A DNA stretch of 64,000 bases from DATBGZ01 sp963803115 (GTDB lineage Bacteria > Actinomycetota > Actinomycetes > Mycobacteriales > Micromonosporaceae): assembly GCA_963803115.1 (NCBI GenBank), contig CAWDLN010000014.1, forward strand, positions 62,001 to 126,000, read 5' to 3'. The position numbers and the translations under genes are program-made. Shown piece after piece: positions 43,271 through 51,977 of this stretch (positions are counted from its first letter, which is position 1; each line of letters starts with the position of its first letter). The notes under the pieces were generated by a model. The model saw nothing but the letters and a program-made list of their open reading frames with translations, ran no database searches and was not told the DNA's origin.

Positions 43271-43960
43271 CTAGGTCAGCGGAGCGACGCCCGCCATCGC
43301 CAGGTCGAGCGCGGCGGCCAGACCTCCGGTCGGGTCCTGCAGCCAGGCGATTTCGGCCGCGTAAAGACAGGCGAGCGCGGCGCCGGCGATGGCGCCTGGC
43401 CTCGGGTCGTTCTCCGCAACCTCGATCGGACGGGCCGGCAAGCGCGCAGCGATGTGTGGCGCGAAGACCTCGCGCCATTGTTGCCGCCGCTGCTCGTGGC
43501 TGGCCCGCAACACGGGCTCCTCCGACAACATGCGCAGCAGCGGTCGCGTTCGGTGGGGATCAGCCTCGACGGCGGCGACGAAGCCGTCAAAGGCCCGCCG
43601 GAGCGCGATCCAGGGCGACTCGTCCGGTGGACGCCGGGCCAGCGAGGTGGCGATTCGTTGCCCGGTCTCCTCCACGTTGCTCAGGACAAGGTCCTCTTTG
43701 GACCCGAAGTACCGGAAGAAGCTCCGCTTGGACATGCCGGCCGCGGCGGCGATCTGTTCCACCGTCGTCGCCTGGAAGCCCTGCGCCGCGAAGAGGCGTC
43801 TGGCCTCGTCCACCAGCTCGGCGCGGACCGCACGTCTCGTGCGCTCCCGAAGTCCGGTCGTGATGGTGGCCTGATCGACCTTGATCGGCGCGAGGTGGAT
43901 CGGCCCACGGTCGGTCAGCACGTTCTCCGTCGGCACACCGTCCGTCGGCACTGGGTCCAT
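43271..43960 (-). CDS. TetR-family regulator
   Basis: 229 residues. The helix-turn-helix is FQATTVEQIAAAAGMSKRSF followed by FRYFGSKEDLVL, and the long N-terminal arm (about 40 residues before ERTRRAVRAELVDEA) may be partly untranslated. The C-terminal ligand domain is unremarkable. It lies 148 bp upstream of the frameshifted epimerase on the same strand, which is the most likely target. No clear palindrome was found in that gap. Confidence 0.87.
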   Translation of the reverse strand: MDPVPTDGVPTENVLTDRGPIHLAPIKVDQATITTGLRERTRRAVRAELVDEARRLFAAQGFQATTVEQIAAAAGMSKRSFFRYFGSKEDLVLSNVEETGQRIATSLARRPPDESPWIALRRAFDGFVAAVEADPHRTRPLLRMLSEEPVLRASHEQRRQQWREVFAPHIAARLPARPIEVAENDPRPGAIAGAALACLYAAEIAWLQDPTGGLAAALDLAMAGVAPLT

Positions 43961-44074
43961 CGCGTCACGGTACCGGACGCACTATTTGGCACTCGGTGTC
44001 ACCCGCCGTGACGCTCGCGCGAGATCGCGCGCTGTCCGTTACGGATGAGTCTCGCTGTAACCAGAGGAGAACGT

Positions 44075-45103
44075 ATGTCCAAAATTCGCGTCGCATCGGT
44101 GACCGTGCTCGTCGCCGCAGCGCTGGTGACCGGCGGATTCGCCGCCGCCAATGCCGCTGCCGGACCGTCGTCGGCCACCGCGACCGTCTTCTATCCAAAC
44201 CCGGTGCAGACCTTGGGTCTGCAGAACCTCACCGATGACAAGGACGCGGACAGCCCGGTGTTCGGTCCGGCGTACAAGCAGGTGACATTGACCCGGCTGG
44301 ACGGCTCCGGCACACTGACCGGCGCCTTCGTCCGGGTGAAGAGCAGCACCGGCAGTGCGGCGACCGCCAGCGGCGGAGCGTTCCCGGCCTTCCACCGCGA
44401 CAGCGACCAGTTCGAACAGGTCATGGGCTACTACTGGGTGAACACTGCTCAGGACTACATACAGCACCTCGGGTTCGGCACGACGCTGCGACCCGTGAAC
44501 CAGCGCCAGATCGAGCTGCGCATCGACCAGTTTGGCGGTGACAACTCCTTCTTCCGCGACGACAAGGCGAACATCACTCTCGGTAAGGGCGGCGTGGACG
44601 ACGCCGAGGACGCCGAGGTGATCGTGCACGAGTACGGCCACTCGGTGCAGGACGGCCAGGTGACCGGATTCGGTACCACGCTCGAGTCGGGCTCGATCGG
44701 CGAGGCGTTCAGCGACTACCTCGCGGTGGTCGTGACCAGCTGGCAGACGGGCGTGCCGACCAAGACCCCGGAGGCGTGCATCGCGGACTGGGACTCGGTG
44801 TCATACACCTCGACCACACCGCACTGCCTGCGCAGGCTCGACGAAAACAAGATGTACCCGGCCGACCTCATCGGTGAGGTCCACGCGGACGGCGAGATCT
44901 GGTCGCGGGCCCTGTATGACATTCGGGCCGCGCTCGGCGACACCAAGGCCAGCACCGCCATCATCGAGGCTCAGTTCGACTTCACCGTGGACGTCACGTT
45001 CCACGACGCCGCCCTCGCGACCGTGGCGGCGGCCCAACGCCTGTACGGCAACCGTGCGGCAAACCAGACGCGCGCGGCGTTCGAGGCGCGAGGAATCCTT
45101 TAA
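44075..45103 (+). CDS. secreted zinc metallopeptidase (M36/M4-like)
   Basis: 342 residues. A signal peptide of about 28 residues (VTVLVAAALVTGGFAAANAA) precedes a compact gluzincin domain with the zinc site H185-E-x-x-H189 (VIVHEYGHSVQDG) and third ligand E210 (GSIGEAFSDYLA). The catalytic domain resembles fungalysin (M36), but the long M36 propeptide is missing, so the enzyme may be made without one. ATG 44075 follows AGAGGAG. It is probably an exported protease. Its stop abuts the stop of the convergent FAD oxidase. Confidence 0.85.
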   Translation: MSKIRVASVTVLVAAALVTGGFAAANAAAGPSSATATVFYPNPVQTLGLQNLTDDKDADSPVFGPAYKQVTLTRLDGSGTLTGAFVRVKSSTGSAATASGGAFPAFHRDSDQFEQVMGYYWVNTAQDYIQHLGFGTTLRPVNQRQIELRIDQFGGDNSFFRDDKANITLGKGGVDDAEDAEVIVHEYGHSVQDGQVTGFGTTLESGSIGEAFSDYLAVVVTSWQTGVPTKTPEACIADWDSVSYTSTTPHCLRRLDENKMYPADLIGEVHADGEIWSRALYDIRAALGDTKASTAIIEAQFDFTVDVTFHDAALATVAAAQRLYGNRAANQTRAAFEARGIL

Positions 45104-46474
45104 CTAGGCGACGAAGGGCCGGTTGCTGCGGATGATGTTGTGCGGGTCTCGTTCCCGCTTCAGCCGCCGCAACCGGTCCAGGTCGGTCGGGGAGAACGCC
45201 CGGCTCGGCGAATCACCCGGACCAAGCGCGTTGAACGGCAGACGAGCCGACATCGCCGGGCCGAGGGCGCGGTCGAGCTCCGCGAACGCGATCATGGTGG
45301 CCGCAGCGGAATCGTGATCGGGCGTGATCGCGACCGCGTTCGCCAGGAACGGCATCGTCAGGGTCCCGGCCACGCCGCCGCCCGGGTCGGGCTCGACCAG
45401 CGCACCACCGAGGTGGCGAATCTGGATGCCGGCCAGCGGCGTCTGGCTTTCGGGCCCGGCCACGTCGAGAAGCGCGTCGCCGACCGACTCGTCGAAGCGG
45501 TCCAGCGCGACGGCGTGACTGGAGCTGTAGCCCGGCTCCGTCGGCTCCGCGCAGATCGAACCGAGGTCACCGATCGCGATCGGGCCGAAATTGTCCTGAA
45601 TGGACCCCTCGATTTCCAGCACCGGCGCAAGCAGGCCACGTCCGACGCGTGGCGATCCCAGGAACGTCGCGTCGACGGCGACCAACCGCTGGCCGCGCAA
45701 GGGCGGCGGTACCTCGGGCAGGTCGGGCACATTGAGCAGTTGCAGCCAGGCCGTCAGCTCTTTCGGCGCGGTCTCGGTGATTTCCCGGTAAGCGGTGAGG
45801 ACCTCCGGCGCCTTCGCCAGCGGCCACATCGTCCGTCCGCCGGCTAGCTCCGGCTGCCGCGGCAGGGTCAGCTCGATGCCAGTCACGATCGCGAAGTCGC
45901 CGCCGCCGCCCCGCAGCGCCCAGTACAGCTCGGCATCCGTATCGGCGGTCACCGTCGCATGGTCTCCGTCCGCGGTGACGACCTCCAGCGTGAGCACGTG
46001 ATGCGCTGCGTATCCATAACGGCGGCCGAACCAGGACAGGCCTCCGCCGAGCAGGTAGCCCACGAAGCTCGGGCTCGGTGAGCTACCCGCGAGGGCGATG
46101 AGCCCGGTCCTGTCCAGAGCCCGCAGCAACGCACCCACCGGCGCGCCGCCCGCGACCCGCGCCAACGCCCGACGCGAGTCCACTGTGAACTGTCGCAAAC
46201 CGGTGGTACGGATCAGTATCGTGCCGTCGACCGTCGAGGACGAGCTGTGCCCGGTCGCCTGGGCAGAGACGGCGAGGCCCTGCGCTCGAGCGAACTGGAC
46301 CGTGGCGGCCACATCGCTGGCGCTGGCCGCCTCGACCACCGCCGCCGGGAATTGCGGCACCGCCAGGTTCCAGCCCTGACTGGCGGCCTGGAAGTCAGGA
46401 TCGTCCGGCCCGATGACCCGTGCCCGCACTCGGTGGCGCAGATCGTCGGCGAGCGCGGCGCTGTGTCCGGTCAT
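45104..46474 (-). CDS. FAD-linked oxidase of the berberine-bridge type
   Basis: 456 residues. The PCMH FAD-binding domain includes VSAQATGHSSSSTVDGTILI and VGYLLGGGLSWFGRRYGYAA, with ELYWALRGGGGDFAIVTGIE. The C-terminal BBE motif is DRLRRLKRERDPHNIIRSNR. The flavin may be linked to the His of ATGHS, but the second (Cys) attachment site seen in bicovalent members is not evident. It oxidises an unknown sugar, alcohol or secondary metabolite. No signal peptide is visible, so it is probably cytosolic. Confidence 0.88.
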   Translation of the reverse strand: MTGHSAALADDLRHRVRARVIGPDDPDFQAASQGWNLAVPQFPAAVVEAASASDVAATVQFARAQGLAVSAQATGHSSSSTVDGTILIRTTGLRQFTVDSRRALARVAGGAPVGALLRALDRTGLIALAGSSPSPSFVGYLLGGGLSWFGRRYGYAAHHVLTLEVVTADGDHATVTADTDAELYWALRGGGGDFAIVTGIELTLPRQPELAGGRTMWPLAKAPEVLTAYREITETAPKELTAWLQLLNVPDLPEVPPPLRGQRLVAVDATFLGSPRVGRGLLAPVLEIEGSIQDNFGPIAIGDLGSICAEPTEPGYSSSHAVALDRFDESVGDALLDVAGPESQTPLAGIQIRHLGGALVEPDPGGGVAGTLTMPFLANAVAITPDHDSAAATMIAFAELDRALGPAMSARLPFNALGPGDSPSRAFSPTDLDRLRRLKRERDPHNIIRSNRPFVA

Positions 46475-46580
46475 GTCGTCCCCCCGTGTCCTTACCTATC
46501 GTCCCCAGAAGCCGTCGCTGATGCGGCCGCTTTGGCGTTCCCGCCGGTCCGATGCGGCCGCCGGACGGCGGGGAGTCGCC

Positions 46581-48101
46581 ATGGTCGGATACCGTGCCCG
46601 CGTGGCGACGATCATCGAGGCCCCGCCAAACCGTCGGCTGGCGCTGACGCCGGTTCCCTGGTTGCCGGTGGGCGGTGCGGTACTTGTGGCGTGTGGCCTG
46701 CTCGCGGCGACCGCCGGCCGCTACGGCTACCACCGCGACGAGCTTTATTTCCGGATACTCCCGCCGGACTGGGGTTACGTGGACCAGCCGCCGTTGACGC
46801 CCCTGATGGCGAAGCTCGCGGTGGCGGTATTCGGCGATACTCCAGCGGGAATGCGGGTCCCGGCAGTATTCATGATCGCCGCGGCGATTGTGCTCGCCGC
46901 GCTGACAACGCGGGAGCTGGGTGGCGGGCGGATGGCCCAGGTGCTGTCCGCCTGGGGGTTCGCGTTCTGCGCGCTGCCCCTCGTGACGGGCCATCTGCTG
47001 GTCACAGCGACGTTCGATTTCGCGCTCTGGGCTGCGGTGCTGCTCTGCGTGACGCGGGCCATGCTCCACGACGAACCCCGGTGGTGGCTTGTCGCCGGCG
47101 GGGTCGTCGGCGTGAGCATGTACAACAAGCTGCTCATCGTGATGTTGTTGATCAGCCTTGCGGTCGGCCTACTCATTGTCGGGCCCCGGAGCATATTGCG
47201 GTCGCGTTGGCTGTGGGCCGGTGCGGGCGTCGCCCTCATCGTGGGAGCGCCGAACCTGATCTACCAGGCGACTCACGACTTCCCTCAGCTGACAATGGCT
47301 GCGGCGCTGAACGACAACAACGCGGGCGAGGTGCATGCCCAGCTCCTGCCGTTTCAGGCTCTGTTGATCGGTCCACCGCTACTTCCAGTCTGGATCGCGG
47401 GCCTGGTCGCGCTGCTGCGCCGGCCGCGGTGGCGGCCCGTCCGGGCCGTGGCAGTCGCGTACTTCGCCGCCCTTGTGCTCACGTTTCTAGGCGGCGCGCA
47501 GATGTACTACGCCTTCGGGCTCCAGGCGTTCCTGCTCGCCGCTGGTTGGGTGCCCACAGTGGACTGGATGGCTCGGGGGCGCGGGCGCCGTCCGGTCGTC
47601 TACGCGGGGCTTGCGATCAACGCGGTCGCCAGCGCACTCATAGCGCTGCCATTGCTTCCGATCACGTCGGTCGGTGGTTCGCCAGCAATCACTCTGAACC
47701 AGACGATCGGCGACCAGGTCGGTTGGCCCGAGTATGTACGCCGGATCGGTCAGGTCTACGCGTCGCTCACACCGGAGCAGCAATCGCGGGCCGTTATCGT
47801 GACCGGCAACTATGGCGAGGCTGGTGCCATCGACCGGTTCGGCGGTCTGTACCAGCTCCCCCGCGTATACAGCGGGCAGAACGAGCTCTGGTACCTCGGC
47901 CCGCCACCGGCGGACCACACACTTGTGGTCGCCTGGGCCGGACCGGGGCTCTTCCGCCGTCTCGGGTCGTGCGACACACGGGCCACTTTGGACAATGGCT
48001 ACGGCGTGCCAAACGAGGAGCAGGGTACCCAGGTCGCGGTGTGCGAGCTGCCGGCCGGCGGGTGGGCCGAGGTCTGGCCGACGCTCCAACACTATGACTA
48101 G
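46581..48101 (+). CDS. GT39/ArnT-like polyprenol-dependent glycosyltransferase
   Basis: 506 residues with eleven or twelve membrane segments. The GT-C acidic motif lies in the first outer loop (GYHRDELYFRILPPDWGYVD, then QPPLTPLMA), and a C-terminal extracellular domain of about 130 residues follows. It should transfer a sugar from a polyprenyl-phosphate donor to a protein or lipid outside the membrane; the substrate is unknown. ATG 46581 follows GGGGAG. The gene is divergent from the FAD oxidase. Confidence 0.87.
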   Translation: MVGYRARVATIIEAPPNRRLALTPVPWLPVGGAVLVACGLLAATAGRYGYHRDELYFRILPPDWGYVDQPPLTPLMAKLAVAVFGDTPAGMRVPAVFMIAAAIVLAALTTRELGGGRMAQVLSAWGFAFCALPLVTGHLLVTATFDFALWAAVLLCVTRAMLHDEPRWWLVAGGVVGVSMYNKLLIVMLLISLAVGLLIVGPRSILRSRWLWAGAGVALIVGAPNLIYQATHDFPQLTMAAALNDNNAGEVHAQLLPFQALLIGPPLLPVWIAGLVALLRRPRWRPVRAVAVAYFAALVLTFLGGAQMYYAFGLQAFLLAAGWVPTVDWMARGRGRRPVVYAGLAINAVASALIALPLLPITSVGGSPAITLNQTIGDQVGWPEYVRRIGQVYASLTPEQQSRAVIVTGNYGEAGAIDRFGGLYQLPRVYSGQNELWYLGPPPADHTLVVAWAGPGLFRRLGSCDTRATLDNGYGVPNEEQGTQVAVCELPAGGWAEVWPTLQHYD

Positions 48102-48183
48102 GGGACTTGGACGACGTAAGTCGTTATGGTCGAGTCAAGTCTGTACGGGCCCGTCACGTTTCCTCCAGTGTGGACGGTGGTAG

Positions 48184-49770
48184 CTACGCGGCCAGGCAGG
48201 CTTGTTCGGTGAATTTGGTGTAGGCGCGGCGCAGCTCGCTGGGCAGGCGAGGGTCGCTGATCTGGGCGGTGCCGGCGCGTAGTACGCGGTCGTGGGCCAG
48301 GGTGTAGGCGACGGCGGTCTGGAGGCCGGTGTCGGTGAGCCGGTATTGCTGGCGGCCGGGTCGTCGTTTGATGAATCCGTGCAGGCGCAGTCGGCGTAGC
48401 TGGTAGCTCATCTGGCCAGGGCTGAGGTGGTCGACGCCGAGGGCTTCGGCGAGCAGTGCTCGTAGGTCGGCGTTGGTGAATCCCTCGAGTTGGTGGCGGA
48501 AGTGCAGTAGGCAGGTCAGCAGGGCGTGCACGACGGGGTCGCCGAAGCGCAGCCCGCTGGTCTTGCGGTCCCCGTCGATGACGACCGGGGCCGCGACTTC
48601 GGCGAGGCGTGTGGTGCCGATGAACGGGTCGTGGCTGGTTCGTTGGACGTCGAGCAGACGTCGGTTGGCGGCGAAGCCGACCTGACGCAGGGCGTCGAGG
48701 TTGTGCAGTCCACGGCCGATGTCGAAGTCGTAGGTGTTGTTGATCGTGGTCTCGGTGCGCAGGGCGACGCCGAGCTTGTGATACTGCTTGATCTTGCTGT
48801 GCTTGTAGTCGATGTGCAGGCTCGGGGTGACCCCTTCGGTGATTACCCGGGTGCGGAACCGTCCGGGCGTGGGGTGTTTGCCGCGGCGGCGGATCTGCCG
48901 GTCGAAGATCAGCCCGACCCGGTCCGGGCGGCCGAGGTCCAGGTTGTGGCGGATGACGTCGTCGAAGAACGCCCGCCCCGCCCGGGGCGAGTCCAGCACC
49001 TGGGTCAGCGACAGTTCGACCTGCAGGATCGACAGCCGGTAGTCAAACCCGGCGGCCCGGTCAGCGGCGGTGAACGGGTTGGGCAACCGGCGCAGCCACT
49101 TGCGCACGAACGCCTCGATGCGCCGGTCGGTGAGTGTGTCGCAGACCCGCTGCAGCCGCCGCCGGTCACCACCGGCGAACCCGTTGTCCAACTCCTCGAA
49201 CGCGACGCCCTTCTGGGCTGCTTGACGCTTGGCGTACTCATGCCCGTTAATGATCACTCGGCCGTTGTAGGGGAAGTAGGAGCAGAACTTGATCACGAAC
49301 GGGCCGAAGTCGCGGTCGACGCCATACAGGTAGAAGTGGTTGGGCACCCGGTTCTCCTTGGCGATCCACGGGAACACCGCCCCGCTGTCCGGGTTGCGCC
49401 GCTGGCGAGTGCCCCAGATCCAGGTCTTCTCCTGCGCGACCCCGATGAACATGATCCCTTCCTCGCGGTCGAACTCGGCGAGGTACTCCAGCGCCACGTC
49501 GTCCTTGCGCTGGCCCGGCTTGAAGCTGACCCAGTCGATGCCCTGCTCGTCGGCGAAGCGGTGCATCGCGGCGACGAACGCCTCCGTGATCGGCTGCATC
49601 AGCGCCCCGGACGCGAACGGCTTTCCCCGGTGGTGCTTGAAGAAGCCGACCACACCCAGCTCCCGCTGCAACGGGGGCACGTACAGGTTGAGGTACATCC
49701 GGTCGATCGCTTCGATCTCCAACGTGGTGTGTGCGGACAGCACATCCGCGGCGGTGCGCGCTACCGTCAT
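48184..49770 (-). CDS. unrecognised 528-residue protein with C-terminal winged helix
   Basis: ATG 49770 follows GGAG at 6 bases. Conserved-looking blocks are HTTLEIEAIDRMYLNLYVP (residues 14-32), SFKPGQRKDDVALEYL, FCSYFPYNGRVIINGHEY, LTQVLDSPRAGRAFFDDVIR, HIDYKHSKIKQYHKLGVALR and TETTINNTYDF. Residues after about 440 form a winged helix (LSPGQMSYQLRRLRLHGFIK). No membrane or signal segment is present. From memory it resembles a widespread ~500-residue family labelled hypothetical, often multicopy, but I could not check this. The many charged, invariant-looking positions suggest an enzyme acting on nucleic acid. It follows a hairpin-rich leader. The function is unknown; a transposase or nuclease is possible. 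Confidence 0.8.
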   Translation of the reverse strand: MTVARTAADVLSAHTTLEIEAIDRMYLNLYVPPLQRELGVVGFFKHHRGKPFASGALMQPITEAFVAAMHRFADEQGIDWVSFKPGQRKDDVALEYLAEFDREEGIMFIGVAQEKTWIWGTRQRRNPDSGAVFPWIAKENRVPNHFYLYGVDRDFGPFVIKFCSYFPYNGRVIINGHEYAKRQAAQKGVAFEELDNGFAGGDRRRLQRVCDTLTDRRIEAFVRKWLRRLPNPFTAADRAAGFDYRLSILQVELSLTQVLDSPRAGRAFFDDVIRHNLDLGRPDRVGLIFDRQIRRRGKHPTPGRFRTRVITEGVTPSLHIDYKHSKIKQYHKLGVALRTETTINNTYDFDIGRGLHNLDALRQVGFAANRRLLDVQRTSHDPFIGTTRLAEVAAPVVIDGDRKTSGLRFGDPVVHALLTCLLHFRHQLEGFTNADLRALLAEALGVDHLSPGQMSYQLRRLRLHGFIKRRPGRQQYRLTDTGLQTAVAYTLAHDRVLRAGTAQISDPRLPSELRRAYTKFTEQACLAA

Positions 49771-49944
49771 CACAAGCTCCGGTCGGACTGGGGGCCAGCA
49801 GGCCAACTAACCGCTTCGGGCGGTTCAACAACCCGTGCCTCGGCACGGACTAGATCCCGCCGACCGGAGCCCTACCGCAACTCATCCGCCGAGCGCAACC
49901 CCCACCCCATGCCTCGACGGGCTGGGGCGAAGCCCCGTTAGGAG
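49771..49944 (-). ncRNA. hairpin-rich leader of the 528-residue protein
   Basis: 174 bases between the thioesterase stop and the orphan-gene start hold at least three stable stems on the minus strand: GGGGC-TTC-GCCCC at 49923-49935, CCGTGC-CGAG-GCACGG, and AACCGC-CCGAA-GCGGTT, the last about 40 bases before the ribosome site. This is far more structure than other gaps here show. It could be a cis-regulatory leader or a guide-like RNA of a mobile element. Confidence 0.5.
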
Positions 49945-50394
49945 TTACTTCGCTGTGCCGTTCATGCGCACGATCCGGGCAGTGGCGCTCGCGGTGGCCA
50001 CCAGCTGACCGGCCTCGTCGTGCAGTTCTCCCGCGAGGAAGGCGATCGTGCCGCCCCGGTGGACGACTCGCGCGGTGCCGACGAGGCGCCCCGGTCGCGC
50101 CGACCGTACGAAGTTCACCTTGAGCTCAACCGTGGGCGCGAACTGGTCGGGTTCTAGTGTCGCGATCAGCGCCGGCCCCATCGTGTCGTCGAGCATCGCC
50201 GCCAGGAAGCCGCCTTGTATGGCGCCGGTGGGGTTGGCGAACTCCGGCCGGGCCACGAACGCGATCCGGACCGTTCCGGCGTCAGGGTCGACCTCCTCCA
50301 ACTGCCAGCCCAATGTCTGCGCGGCCGGGGGAGCGGGCACCCGGCCCGCGACGGCATCCCAGAACGGTCCCGTTCGTCGGTCGTCGATACTCAT
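49945..50394 (-). CDS. PaaI-type hotdog thioesterase
   Basis: 149 residues with the hotdog-fold core NPTGAIQGGFLAAMLDDTMG, where the D of LDD and the preceding N/Q/G positions form the family active site, and ELKVNFVRSARPGRLVG. It should hydrolyse acyl-CoA thioesters, perhaps phenylacetyl-type. It is divergent from the amidase. Its stop lies at the edge of the structured leader of the next gene downstream. Confidence 0.88.
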   Translation of the reverse strand: MSIDDRRTGPFWDAVAGRVPAPPAAQTLGWQLEEVDPDAGTVRIAFVARPEFANPTGAIQGGFLAAMLDDTMGPALIATLEPDQFAPTVELKVNFVRSARPGRLVGTARVVHRGGTIAFLAGELHDEAGQLVATASATARIVRMNGTAK

Positions 50395-50440
50395 GCCGCC
50401 GTCATAACAGGGACATCTGACAGTCCCTTATCGTGGCGGG

Positions 50441-51796
50441 ATGGCCACCGGTCCGTTCCTGGGTAGGACGATCGCCGAGGTCGCCGCTGAACTCAGAGCC
50501 GGTACGGCCGATCCGGTCCGGCTGACGGAGCTGGCGATCGAGGCGGCTCACGCGTCGCAGTCCGAACTCAACGCCTTCGTCACCATCTGCGCGGACGACG
50601 CGGTGCGGGACGCGACCAGAGCCAAGAAAGAAATCGCGGACGGAGTCGATCGTGGGCCGCTGCACGGCGTACCCATTGCCGTCAAGGACATTGTGGACAC
50701 CGCGGGGATCACCACGACCATGGGCTCGCGGCACTTCCGGTCCAACGTGCCCGAGCGGGACGCCGAGGTCGTGACCCGTCTGCGGGCGGCCGGCGCGATC
50801 ATCGTCGGCAAGACAACGACCCATGAGTTCGCGTTTGGTCCGACCGGCGATCGGGCGGTCAATGGCCCGTGCGCCAACCCGCGCGACCCGTCGCGGATGG
50901 CGGGTGGCTCAAGTGCGGGGTCGGCCGCGGCCGTCGGGGCGGGCATCGTGCCGCTCGCAGTGGGCACTGACACGGGCGGATCGGTGCGGATACCCGCGGC
51001 CCTGTGCGGCGTGGTCGGCATCCGGCCGACCATGGGATTGATTCCCACAGATGGGGTCTTCCCCCTGGCGTGGTCGCTTGATTCGGTTGGCGTGCTGGCG
51101 AATGACGTTGCCGGCGCCGTAGCGGGCTGGCGCGTCCTCGCCGGATCGACTGAGCCGTTGCCGTCAATCGGACCGTCCGACCTGCGAGTGGGATTGGTGA
51201 CCGGAGCTTGGTTCGAGCGACGGGACGACATCGTGCGCGCCCGCTTCGATCGGTTCGTGCAGATCCTCAACGAGCGCGTCGACCGGCTCGAGCCCGTGGT
51301 CGTGCCCGATGCGGTCGAGCTCCGCTCGCTGTACGCGACGGTGCAGTTGGTCGAGGCGTTGACGATCCATGAGGAACGTGTGAGCACCGCACCGTTGCTG
51401 TTCGATCCCGAGGTGTTGCAACGCCTTCAGGCGGGGCGCGAGGTCTCGGCCACGGCGTACGCGTCCGGACTGCATGAGCTCGCACAGGTACGGGCGACGG
51501 CCGCCGCGCGACTGGACGGGTTCGACGTCCTGATCCTGCCGACCGTACCGGTCGTCGCCCCAGCGTTGGGCGTCCGCGACGCGGACATCGGCGGGGGATG
51601 GACCTCGCCGCGCGATGCGCTGCTCTCCCACACCGCGCTCTGGGGCGTCCTCGGGTTGCCGGCGCTGTCCATTCCCCTCCCGAGCCCGGACGGGCTTCCG
51701 GTCGGGGCCCAACTTGTCGCAGCGCCCGGCTCCGATGTCCGACTCCTAGCGATCGCAAGCGTCATGGAGCAGCTGGCCCGGAACCGTCCATTGTGA
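50441..51796 (+). CDS. amidase signature family hydrolase
   Basis: 451 residues with the full amidase signature: K82 (PIAVKDIVDTAG), cis-S157 (MAGGSSAGSAAAVGAG) and nucleophile S181 (GTDTGGSVRIPAALCG). The 24-residue spacing between the two serines is standard. It hydrolyses an amide, such as an acylamide or carbamoyl compound; the GatA partners are absent, so it is not a tRNA amidotransferase. Its last 35 bases overlap the convergent bsaP gene. Confidence 0.9.
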   Translation: MATGPFLGRTIAEVAAELRAGTADPVRLTELAIEAAHASQSELNAFVTICADDAVRDATRAKKEIADGVDRGPLHGVPIAVKDIVDTAGITTTMGSRHFRSNVPERDAEVVTRLRAAGAIIVGKTTTHEFAFGPTGDRAVNGPCANPRDPSRMAGGSSAGSAAAVGAGIVPLAVGTDTGGSVRIPAALCGVVGIRPTMGLIPTDGVFPLAWSLDSVGVLANDVAGAVAGWRVLAGSTEPLPSIGPSDLRVGLVTGAWFERRDDIVRARFDRFVQILNERVDRLEPVVVPDAVELRSLYATVQLVEALTIHEERVSTAPLLFDPEVLQRLQAGREVSATAYASGLHELAQVRATAAARLDGFDVLILPTVPVVAPALGVRDADIGGGWTSPRDALLSHTALWGVLGLPALSIPLPSPDGLPVGAQLVAAPGSDVRLLAIASVMEQLARNRPL

Positions 51797-51977
51797 TCTG
51801 TCCATGTTCGACACAGACCGCGTGCCATCCGGCCGGCAGGATCTGGACCTTCATGCGACGCCCGCACTCGCCGCAGAAACGGGCTGGTTCCAGGCTGCGG
51901 GCGCTTCGGCAGTCGGTGTGATCGTCGCCCTGGTCCAGTCGGCCGCCGCACCGATCGCACCACAGCGCCGCCGTCAT
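51762..51977 (-). CDS. bsaP: biotin synthase auxiliary protein
   Basis: 71 residues. Two Cys pairs (CDRCGG and FCGECGRRMKVQ) are followed by ILPAGWHAVCVEHG, the pattern of the actinobacterial BsaP family (Rv1590-like). In mycobacteria BsaP is needed for biotin synthase activity, helping supply or keep its iron-sulfur cluster. ATG 51977 overlaps the bioB stop by 4 bases (ATGA), so the two are translated together. The 3' end overlaps the amidase gene on the other strand. Confidence 0.88.
   Translation of the reverse strand: MTAALWCDRCGGRLDQGDDHTDCRSARSLEPARFCGECGRRMKVQILPAGWHAVCVEHGQITMDGSGPAAP

Noticed and set aside
48526..49941. Long plus-strand open frame antisense to the 528-residue protein
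   Set aside because: Its product is Asp/Arg/Val-rich text without hydrophobic periodicity, typical of a GC-rich shadow frame; the minus-strand gene has a good ribosome site and conserved motifs.
48102..49944. Terminal inverted repeats or target duplication around the 528-residue gene
   Set aside because: Compared by eye, the flanks share no convincing inverted ends. The only palindrome found downstream is ACGGGCCCGT at 48145-48154, which has no partner upstream.
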